Of a DNA stretch of 57,522 nt, positions 51,251-57,522 are shown piece after piece. The translations under genes were made by a program, and so were the position numbers. The stretch is from Bacteroidales bacterium. Lineage in GTDB: Bacteria > Bacteroidota > Bacteroidia > Bacteroidales > WCHB1-69. Each line of letters starts with the position of its first letter. The stretch's first letter is position 1. The stretch is taken from positions 1-57,522 of the forward strand of contig JAKSMC010000021.1 in assembly GCA_024400835.1 (NCBI GenBank), given 5' to 3'. The notes beneath the pieces are model-generated. The model ran no database searches. It saw only the letters and a program-made list of their open reading frames with translations, and had not been told where the DNA came from.

Positions 51251-52957
51251 CTATTCGCCGAGCAGTTGTTTCACGGCTCTTTCAAGGGCTTCACCGCGGA
51301 GATCCTTGGCTACGATTCTGCCTTCACGGTCCAACAGGAACATGGAAGGTATGGAGCGTACGCCGTAAATGGCAGCAGCCTCGGATGACCAGTATTTCAA
51401 GTCGCTGACGTGGTTGGGCCATACCAACTTGTCATCTTTGATAGCTTTCACCCAGTTGTTGTAATCTCTGTCGAGAGAAACACTGAACACCTCAAAGCCT
51501 TTGTCGTGATATTTTGCATATACGTTACGCACGTTGGGGCTTTCGCGACGGCACGGGCCACACCAAGATGCCCAGAAGTCAATCAGGACAACTTTGCCGC
51601 GCAGGTCGGAGAGTTTGCGGATATTGCCGTCAGGGTCTTTGAAGGCCAATTCCGGAGCAATGGCACCGATAGAGGTCTTGCCAGCCGGTGAGTTCATCAT
51701 ATTCCAACGTTCCTTGACAATAGGATGTTCGGCATACGTATTGTGCAATGCAGTAATGACCTCCTGATGCAAAGCGGCATTCTGGTCTTTCGGAAACATA
51801 TCGAGGAACATCAGGACTGCGATATCGTCCTTGTTGCTTTTGACGAGGTCGAGGATGCGGCTATTGACATAGTTGTCCGTCTCATTGTACTGTGTTTGAT
51901 AGACGTTGACAATGCTTTTAACAATTTCCTGGGAACCGGAAACCAAAGAGGGAGCCACACCGTTGTTGGCAGCGACCTGCTGGCTGTAGTCAGCGTGCTT
52001 GCTGGTCATATTCTGGGCGTAATCTCTAACGAAAGCTATAACTGCGCCAGCCCACGCGTTCTTGTTTTTCTTCTGGTCCATCAGATTGTTGTAAACCAGG
52101 CTGTCGCGATCGGCAATCAGTTCTTTCACTTTCTCAACGCACTTACCGAGGGATTTTTCAGCCACATCATGACGGCTGTTCACATCTTGGATATATTGGT
52201 CCAAAGTCATATAGAAGTCTGCATTCCCCTGGAGTCTGCCAGTAGTGAAATCATAATATTTGTCCACATTTTCAAGATAGTTGGCAAAAGGACGGTAGTT
52301 GTTGTCGAAATCCTTCAGGAATTTATTGGCAGCAGTGACAAAAACGTCCAAGTCACCACCTTTGATTTTAGCATTAGGAGCAAGTCTCTTACAGAGTGCG
52401 GAGAGAGAATCCACATTGTCGAAAGTGGAGAGGATGTATTTGTCCACATCGTCATTAGTCTGCTTGAAGAGGTTGATATTCTGAGCCACTCTGCTCCAGT
52501 ACTGCTGTTTGGGATCAGTTTGCAAGGCGTTGTTCAAGCTGTCGAGGGCTTTCTTCTTTCGGGCGGTATATTCAGTTGCCGTTTTGACAAAATTCATGGA
52601 TTCGGAGCCGCTCACGGAAGGAACTTTCTGAAGGTCATCTGCGTCAATGGTGAGGTTGATGACTTCGCCTTTCTTCAGAACCACCAAGAAGTAGTTTTCG
52701 GAACCGAAATCGAAGCGATAGATGTCATTGTCGACATTGGCCAGCATAGAGAACTTGTCACCGACGATATCGGAGGAAGCATAAGTCTTGTGTTCATTGC
52801 CGTAAGAGTTGATCAAATCGACATGTTTGAACTTGTTGTTCAAGATAGTCACATTTACGGTAGCGGCATCAGACTTGGCGTTTTTCTGAGCGAAAGTGCT
52901 ATTGGCAAACAGCACCAAAACCAAGGTTGCCAATACAATTTTTAAATATTTCATCAT
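51251..52957 (-). CDS. Secreted TlpA-like thioredoxin protein (CGPC)
   Basis: 568 residues. Signal peptide (LATLVLVLFANSTFAQ). DUF4369-like beta domain at about 30-130 (VNVTILNNKFKHVDLINSYG), a long helical middle region (about 130-410), and a C-terminal TlpA/AhpC-type domain with LIDFWASWCGPCRRESPN (CxxC) and RSIPSMFLLDREG (cis-Pro). A periplasmic or surface thiol-disulfide reductase is likely. It sits 40 nt upstream of kal with no promoter between. Confidence 0.85.
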   Translation of the reverse strand: MMKYLKIVLATLVLVLFANSTFAQKNAKSDAATVNVTILNNKFKHVDLINSYGNEHKTYASSDIVGDKFSMLANVDNDIYRFDFGSENYFLVVLKKGEVINLTIDADDLQKVPSVSGSESMNFVKTATEYTARKKKALDSLNNALQTDPKQQYWSRVAQNINLFKQTNDDVDKYILSTFDNVDSLSALCKRLAPNAKIKGGDLDVFVTAANKFLKDFDNNYRPFANYLENVDKYYDFTTGRLQGNADFYMTLDQYIQDVNSRHDVAEKSLGKCVEKVKELIADRDSLVYNNLMDQKKNKNAWAGAVIAFVRDYAQNMTSKHADYSQQVAANNGVAPSLVSGSQEIVKSIVNVYQTQYNETDNYVNSRILDLVKSNKDDIAVLMFLDMFPKDQNAALHQEVITALHNTYAEHPIVKERWNMMNSPAGKTSIGAIAPELAFKDPDGNIRKLSDLRGKVVLIDFWASWCGPCRRESPNVRNVYAKYHDKGFEVFSVSLDRDYNNWVKAIKDDKLVWPNHVSDLKYWSSEAAAIYGVRSIPSMFLLDREGRIVAKDLRGEALERAVKQLLGE

Positions 52958-52974
52958 CTTAGAATTTAGGGCGG

Positions 52975-52982
52975 CAAAGATA
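52975..52982 (-). promoter_or_regulatory. -7 promoter box of the TlpA-like gene
   Basis: TATCTTTG followed by CCGCCC on the minus strand, 17 nt before the ATG. Likely also drives kal and kce. Confidence 0.65.
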
Positions 52983-53073
52983 CAAAAAAGTTAATAGCGA
53001 ACGGCCATTCCGAACGTGCTAAATGTTCATAATAACGTGCATATTTTTAAAATACAACATACCACAAAATTAG

Positions 53074-53081
53074 TATCTTTG
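53074..53081 (+). promoter_or_regulatory. -7 promoter box of the VOC/Hdr operon
   Basis: TATCTTTG followed by CGGC, 20 nt upstream of the ATG at 53102. Confidence 0.65.
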
Positions 53082-53101
53082 CGGCTTAAAATTTATTTAC
53101 A

Positions 53102-54172
53102 ATGCGCAATTATAACATATCAGGTATTCAGCAAGTTGGCATAGGCACTGAGAACATGGTGGAATCATGGAAATGGTATGCAGACATGTTCCAAATGAAT
53201 GTAAGGATATTAGAAGACGACACCGTAGCCGAGCTGATGTTGCCGTACACCGGGAACCAACCACAAAAGCGGCATGCGTGCATTGCAGCAAACCTGCAAG
53301 GCGGCGGCGGTTTCGAAATCTGGCAGTATTCAGAGCGCAAGCCGCAGCCGATAGCCTTCGACATCCAGATCGGAGACTTGGGCATTTTTGCTGCCAAAAT
53401 CAAGAGCCACAACATCACAGCATATCACGAAGAACTTTCGGAGAAATACAAAAACATCGGCCCCATCGTCACTGACCCTCGCGGGCTGCCGACGTTCTAC
53501 ATCCACGATCCTGCGGGCAACTGTTTCCAAGTGGTGGAAGACAACTACATCTTCCTCGATGAGAACCGCTACTCGGGAGGCATCGTAGGCGCGATGATAG
53601 GCGTCACCGACATTGAGCGAGCACTGCCCGTCTATCAGGATATTTTAGGCTACGACACGATCATCTACGACAAGAACGGCACATTCAGTGACTGGCGCGA
53701 CCTGCGCGGTGGCGACAGCCAATACCGTCGCGTGCTGCTCGGCCGCTCCAAACCACACACCGGACCGTTCTCCGAACTCTACGGCACCGGCACCATCGAG
53801 CTGGTTCAGTCCCTGGACCGCACGCCCCGCAAAATCTACGAAGGCCGCTTCTGGGGTGACCCCGGCTTCATTCAGATCTGCTTCGATGTCATCAACATGC
53901 GGGAAATCGAAAAATACTGCAAGGAAAAAGGCTTCCCCTTCACCGTGGACAGTTGCGCCAACAAGTCCCAGTTCGACATGGGACAGGCAGCTGGTCACTT
54001 CACCTACATTGAGGATCCTGACGGCACCCTCATAGAGTTGGTGGAAACTCACAAAATCCCCATCATCAGCAAGTTGAACCTCTGCATCAATCTTATGAAG
54101 CGCGACCGTACCAAGCCGCTGCCCACGATGCTGTTCCGTTTAATGAAATTCAACAAAGTAAAATTCAAATAA
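53102..54172 (+). CDS. Tandem VOC (glyoxalase-fold) protein
   Basis: 356 residues. Two VOC modules: the first about 5-150 (ISGIQQVGIGTENMVESWKW, then FYIHDPAGNCFQVVED) and the second about 158-320 (GAMIGVTDIERALPVYQDIL, then HFTYIEDPDGTLIELVE). Metal ligands would be His or Glu from such strands; both modules end in the DPxGxxxxxVE/VED-type metal Glu. The C-terminus (about 320-356) is a basic helical tail. Its stop is immediately followed by the ATG of a 4Fe-4S protein, so it is the first gene of a redox operon. The substrate is unknown. Confidence 0.8.
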   Translation: MRNYNISGIQQVGIGTENMVESWKWYADMFQMNVRILEDDTVAELMLPYTGNQPQKRHACIAANLQGGGGFEIWQYSERKPQPIAFDIQIGDLGIFAAKIKSHNITAYHEELSEKYKNIGPIVTDPRGLPTFYIHDPAGNCFQVVEDNYIFLDENRYSGGIVGAMIGVTDIERALPVYQDILGYDTIIYDKNGTFSDWRDLRGGDSQYRRVLLGRSKPHTGPFSELYGTGTIELVQSLDRTPRKIYEGRFWGDPGFIQICFDVINMREIEKYCKEKGFPFTVDSCANKSQFDMGQAAGHFTYIEDPDGTLIELVETHKIPIISKLNLCINLMKRDRTKPLPTMLFRLMKFNKVKFK

Positions 54173-54784
54173 ATGGGTAATCTCGTTAATCTCATCAAAG
54201 AAGACGTTCGATACCAAGAGGCGCTCAAAGCCTGTATGAACTGCGGTATGTGCACGGCAGTGTGCCCGGCCGCGGAGTTCTACGACTACGACCCGCGCCG
54301 CATCTGCGACACCGTGCAACGCGGCGACGAGAACGCCATCGAACAACTCCTCCGCTCTGACACCATTTGGTACTGCGGGCAGTGCATGTCCTGCAAACCA
54401 CGCTGCCCACGCGGCAACGCACCCGGCGAAATCATCAACATTCTCCGCAAACTGTCCCAGCAGTTCGGCTACTTCATGCACAGCGAAATGGGCCGCCAGC
54501 AGATACAGCTCATGGACGAACTCGGCGGCAACATCCTCGAAATCGGCTACTGCGTCCACCCCGACAAGGTGAACCCAGAGAAGCACATCGAGCAAGGCCC
54601 GGTATGGCGCTGGTTCCGCGACAACATTGAAGAAATAGCTCCGAAATTGGGCGCAAACTACCACGGCGAAGGCCCCGGCGCATTGCGCAACATTCCACAC
54701 GAGGACATGGAAGAGGTCCGCAAAATCTTCGAAGTCACCGGTGCCATGGAACTCCGCGACCAAGTTCTCGGTCCCAAACAATAA
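54173..54784 (+). CDS. HdrC-like 4Fe-4S protein
   Basis: 203 residues. Two classical cluster motifs: CMNCGMCTAVCP near residue 22 and CGQCMSCKPRCP near residue 65, then a helical region (GEIINILRKLSQQFGYFM) and a long C-terminal part. This is the heterodisulfide-reductase C type, which passes electrons to HdrB/D-type cysteine-rich clusters. There is no spacing to the VOC gene upstream. A 7-bp hairpin (54787-54803) follows the stop. Confidence 0.85.
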   Translation: MGNLVNLIKEDVRYQEALKACMNCGMCTAVCPAAEFYDYDPRRICDTVQRGDENAIEQLLRSDTIWYCGQCMSCKPRCPRGNAPGEIINILRKLSQQFGYFMHSEMGRQQIQLMDELGGNILEIGYCVHPDKVNPEKHIEQGPVWRWFRDNIEEIAPKLGANYHGEGPGALRNIPHEDMEEVRKIFEVTGAMELRDQVLGPKQ

Positions 54785-54786
54785 TC

Positions 54787-54803
54787 TGATTATCCGATAA
54801 TCA
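54787..54803 (+). repeat. Small hairpin in the operon gap
   Basis: TGATTAT, CCG loop, ATAATCA, a perfect 7-bp stem starting 3 nt after the HdrC-like stop, without a T run. It may mark mRNA processing in the 101-nt gap; nothing else is visible there. Confidence 0.4.
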
Positions 54804-54885
54804 TACAACCTTATACTCCCAAACACTCTGACCTTACAAACCATCAACCTCATAACACGACTCCCACTATTCACTAATAAATAAT

Positions 54886-55230
54886 ATGGCAGATTTTGGT
54901 TTTACGATAAAAAAGACAAGGACGGTGAATCTCAACCAGGCAGACATGGCCAAGTTCAGCCAGTTGCAAGAGATGGTTCCGTCATACAAGCGCTGCATCG
55001 GCTGCGGCGGCTGCACCGCCTCATGCTCGGCGCGGCAATTCACTGATTTTGACATTCGGAAAGTTCACTGCTTTTTCCGCAGAGGGCAATACGACCAACT
55101 GGAGGATGAACTCCAGAAGTGCATGCTCTGCGGCAAATGCACGCTGGTCTGCCCACGCGGTGTGAACCTCCGTTCGCTCATCATCAACATGCGTCAAATT
55201 TTGTCTAACACAACAGAAATCTTAGGATAA
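54886..55230 (+). CDS. Second HdrC-like 4Fe-4S protein
   Basis: 114 residues. Cluster motifs CIGCGGCTASCS (Ser where Pro is usual after the last Cys) and CMLCGKCTLVCP near residue 76, then VNLRSLIINMRQIL. A minimal two-cluster ferredoxin of the HdrC kind. Its stop overlaps the start of the membrane reductase gene by 1 nt (TAATGG), so the two products are likely partners in one complex. Confidence 0.85.
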   Translation: MADFGFTIKKTRTVNLNQADMAKFSQLQEMVPSYKRCIGCGGCTASCSARQFTDFDIRKVHCFFRRGQYDQLEDELQKCMLCGKCTLVCPRGVNLRSLIINMRQILSNTTEILG

Positions 55231-57008
55231 TGGAGAATTTCAGCCATTTCGTATTGCCATTTGTGATAGGAGCTTATCTGCTTCTGATTATTTGTGTATA
55301 CAAGTTCATACGTTGGTTTAAGCAGTTCGACCGTTTGCAACGCGCCACCTTGCGTAAGAACATGTTCACCGGCAAGTTGTTTCCCGCCGTGTGGGAGATG
55401 TTCAAGGAATGTCTGCTGCATGTCCGCATCACCAAGAAAAACTGGCGATTGGGCTACATGCACCGCAGCATCGCCTTCGGATGGTTCTTGCTGATTGTCG
55501 TCGGTGCCATCGAGAGCCGCATCGGCACGCCCAAAGGCTTCCATTTCTGGGTAGCCATCTTCTACCGCTATTTCCACCATACCCCGCCCGAGAATCAGAC
55601 GGCTATGATTTTCACACAAATCATGGATCTGCTGCTGCTTTACGTCCTTTCTGGCATCTTCTTGGCATTTGTCAAAAAATGCTACTCGAGAATCTTGGGT
55701 ATGAAACGCACCACCAAGCACACCGTGATGGACAGTTCCATCAAAATCGCGCTGTGGTCCATTTTCCCGCTCCGTCTGCTCAGCGAGTCCGTCACAGCAT
55801 GCCTCTACGGCAACGGCGGATTCCTCACCCAGACCATCGGGAACTTATTCAACCCACAAGTGGCACAAATTTTAGAGCTCCCCTTCTGGACCCTCTACTC
55901 CATCGCCCTCTGTACCTTCTTCGTGCTGCTGCCGTTCACCCGCTATATGCATATCTTCGCAGAAATATTCCTTATTTATTTCCGCAAACTCGGAGTGAAA
56001 GAACACGTCAAAATGACGGGCTTCACCAAATACGAACTCAGCGCATGCTCCCGTTGCGGCATCTGCATAGACGGCTGCCCGCTGTACAAAGACTTAGGAA
56101 TCACGGAGGTGCAATCCGTGTATCTGCTTAGAAACCTGCGTAACCTCGAGCACCACAAAGACATCGTTGAGGCAGGTAAAAACTGCCTGATGTGCAACCG
56201 CTGTGCTGAAGACTGCCCCGTCAACATCGACCTGATGTCCTTGCGTCGTATCTCCCGCGACAAAGGAGACTTAGACACCGACGGCAACTACCGTTACCTG
56301 AGCAAAGTAAAGGCATTCAACGCCATCGGCCGTGTGGCCTACTTCGGAGGCTGCATGTCGCATCTGACACCGGGCATCACCGAGTCCATGGAAACCATCT
56401 TCAAGGCCGTCGGCCAGAGATACTGGTTCATGGACGAAGACCGGAGCATCTGCTGCGGCCGTCCGTTGGCGCAACAAGGCTTCAACAAGCAGGCTGCCGA
56501 ACTCAGACGCAAGAACACCGAGTTGATTATCAATTCCGGAGCTCAGGCCCTCATCACCTCCTGCCCTATCTGCTACAATGCCTTCAAAAACGAATACCAG
56601 CTGCCCATCCCAGTATATCATCACACCGAGTATATCAACGGCATGATAAAGGCTGGAAAACTGAAAGTCAAGAAGAGCGACTTGAAGGTCACCTACCACG
56701 ACCCATGCGAATTGGGACGCGGCTGCGGCATCTACAAAGAACCCAGGAACATTCTGAAAGCTGTTGCCACCCTGCTCAAGACCAAAAACGAGAAAGAGAA
56801 GAGCCTCTGTTGCGGCATGAACTTAGGCAACACCGTCATCACGTTAGAGCAACAGACCACCATTCGAAATGCAGCATTGGACAACCTTACTGCGCCCAAT
56901 CCGGACATCATAGTCATGGCCTGCCCGATGTGCAAACGCGCATTCCAGCACGGCGGCACCGAAGCCAACGTAAAGGACATTGCCGAAGTGGTCGCCCAAC
57001 AAATTTAG
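55230..57008 (+). CDS. Membrane-bound HdrD/HdrE-like iron-sulfur oxidoreductase
   Basis: 592 residues. The N-terminal third has about five membrane segments (7-29, 77-97, 130-152, 168-190, 212-240), similar to cytochrome b/HdrE or NarI, with His residues in MHRSIAFGW and TRYMHIF that could bind heme. Two 4Fe-4S motifs follow (CSRCGICIDGCP and CLMCNRCAEDCP), then two CCG domains, each with Cys-Cys-Gly (SICCGRP with SCPICYNAF; SLCCGMN with ACPMCKRAF). CCG domains bind the non-cubane cluster of HdrB/D. Such fusions move electrons between soluble donors (disulfides or Etf) and the quinone pool. The actual donor here is unknown. Confidence 0.88.
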   Translation: MENFSHFVLPFVIGAYLLLIICVYKFIRWFKQFDRLQRATLRKNMFTGKLFPAVWEMFKECLLHVRITKKNWRLGYMHRSIAFGWFLLIVVGAIESRIGTPKGFHFWVAIFYRYFHHTPPENQTAMIFTQIMDLLLLYVLSGIFLAFVKKCYSRILGMKRTTKHTVMDSSIKIALWSIFPLRLLSESVTACLYGNGGFLTQTIGNLFNPQVAQILELPFWTLYSIALCTFFVLLPFTRYMHIFAEIFLIYFRKLGVKEHVKMTGFTKYELSACSRCGICIDGCPLYKDLGITEVQSVYLLRNLRNLEHHKDIVEAGKNCLMCNRCAEDCPVNIDLMSLRRISRDKGDLDTDGNYRYLSKVKAFNAIGRVAYFGGCMSHLTPGITESMETIFKAVGQRYWFMDEDRSICCGRPLAQQGFNKQAAELRRKNTELIINSGAQALITSCPICYNAFKNEYQLPIPVYHHTEYINGMIKAGKLKVKKSDLKVTYHDPCELGRGCGIYKEPRNILKAVATLLKTKNEKEKSLCCGMNLGNTVITLEQQTTIRNAALDNLTAPNPDIIVMACPMCKRAFQHGGTEANVKDIAEVVAQQI

Positions 57009-57093
57009 GGAATTCTAACAGATAGACTTACTAACAAAACCATTTCCAACCCGCGCTTTTAGGACCTTATCCGTGCATCGGAAACTTACCCGA

Positions 57094-57483
57094 CTATACG
57101 TTTAGTGCCCAACGGTAGAACGGAACAATATGTATTATTCTCCCATCTGGAAGTGTTTTCTCCTCATATTCATCTTGAGTGATAATGTAGCCCTCCTTCA
57201 AATGAAAGGCATCCATTGCAGCAACGAGGCCTCGTTCCTCACGTTGTCTTGTTGCTGCATCAGAAAGTGAAATCGTAACCTGATAAGCGAAAGTTATATT
57301 ATGTTCTTGATATACAATAAAATCACATTCCGATTTATCATAAAAATAGAACAATTCTTCGCCTCTACGTTTTAATTCAAGATAGACAGCGTTCTCCAAT
57401 CGCGCTCCGTTGTTTTGACTAAATCCGAACCCGATTTGCCCCACCAAGCCATTGTCTATAAAATAAACTATATTGGCCCCGAA
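57094..57483 (-). pseudogene. Beheaded DUF4143 (AAA ATPase family) C-terminal fragment
   Basis: In-frame sequence runs from the stop codon at 57486-57484 with no ATG. It begins FGANIVYFIDNGLVG, the DUF4143 start, and continues NNGARLENAVYLELKRRG, FYYDKSECDFIV-like FYDKSECDFIVYQ, and a C-terminal AMDAFHLKEGYIITQD. The C-terminal restriction-fold part of this ATPase family is therefore present, but the ~300-residue P-loop ATPase is missing. The break lies at an inverted repeat (57482-57511), which suggests insertion of another element at the right edge. Confidence 0.75.
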
Positions 57484-57514
57484 TTAAACCGAGTAAAAAA
57501 AAGGTTTAATTTTG
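57482..57514 (+). promoter_or_regulatory. Inverted repeat overlapping a -7 box at the right edge
   Basis: A 9-bp perfect inverted repeat (AATTAAACC, 12-nt spacer, GGTTTAATT). Its right arm overlaps TAATTTTG (57507-57514), a -7 box followed by C. An ATG follows at 57519 and continues off the window. It could be an operator or the end of a mobile element. Confidence 0.45.
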
Positions 57515-57522
57515 CAGTATGA

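Noticed and set aside
51725..52945. 406-codon open frame on the plus strand opposite the TlpA-like gene
   Set aside because: It mirrors a well-supported gene with signal peptide, CxxC site and promoter. The antisense product has no recognisable domain and no promoter box.

Overview
The window looks like a chromosomal stretch from a member of the Bacteroidota, probably order Bacteroidales. The evidence is: (i) about twenty promoters matching the Bacteroidetes -7 box TAnnTTTG in front of genes on both strands; (ii) families largely restricted to this phylum (GldH-like gliding lipoprotein, DUF4293, DUF4249/outer-membrane barrel pair, DUF4369/TlpA-type secreted thioredoxin proteins, serine-palmitoyltransferase-like enzyme); and (iii) a tRNA gene without an encoded CCA end. 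The gene content suggests an anaerobe that ferments amino acids: two lysine-fermentation enzymes (kal, kce) and a clostridial-type acyl-CoA dehydrogenase/EtfBA/CoA-transferase set for butyrate formation are both present. This is inference, because the rest of the lysine pathway is not in the window.

Layout. 1-4.4 kb is an AT-rich accessory island: two orphan Rhs-core/toxin-tail cassettes on the minus strand, one with a 5-nt-spaced putative immunity gene, then a truncated tyrosine recombinase and two unassigned ORFs. 4.4-9.1 kb holds hisS, a DUF389 membrane protein and a YgiQ radical SAM enzyme. 9.1-12.1 kb: RNase H with an N-terminal hybrid-binding domain, a GldH-like lipoprotein and a YifB/ComM ATPase. 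12.2-16.0 kb: a Na/phosphate symporter divergent from a response regulator/histidine kinase pair. 16.0-19.2 kb: trmN6, an M42 peptidase and holB. 19.2-28.6 kb: a long minus-strand run (ispG, thiL, small membrane proteins, ybaK, a lipoprotein, a LolD-type ATPase, etfA, etfB, acyl-CoA dehydrogenase, CoA-transferase B subunit).

28.8-30.5 kb: a lipoprotein and an orphan Card1/Can2-type CARF nuclease. 30.7-37.4 kb: glmM, two secreted thioredoxin-fold proteins, an alpha-oxoamine synthase and HemW. 37.4-42.9 kb: a von Willebrand A/outer-membrane barrel protein, a GH20 hexosaminidase and a DUF4249/barrel pair. 42.9-45.1 kb: rpsA and the initiator tRNA. 45.4-49.8 kb: an MMPL/RND transporter and rfbB. 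49.9-53.0 kb: kce, kal and a third secreted thioredoxin protein. 53.1-57.0 kb: an operon of a double-VOC protein, two HdrC-like ferredoxins and a membrane HdrD-like iron-sulfur reductase. The right edge carries a beheaded DUF4143 gene.

How parts may work together: Acd, EtfB and EtfA would reduce crotonyl-CoA; the CoA transferase would release the acid; kce and kal would feed acetoacetate and crotonyl-CoA from lysine; and the HdrDE-like membrane protein is a candidate link between flavoprotein or thiol electrons and the quinone pool. The most unusual items are the CARF nuclease without any CRISPR locus in view, the paired Rhs toxin tails with a changed zinc motif, the VOC/Hdr operon, the internal repeats in the MMPL transporter, and an invariant C after the -7 promoter box.
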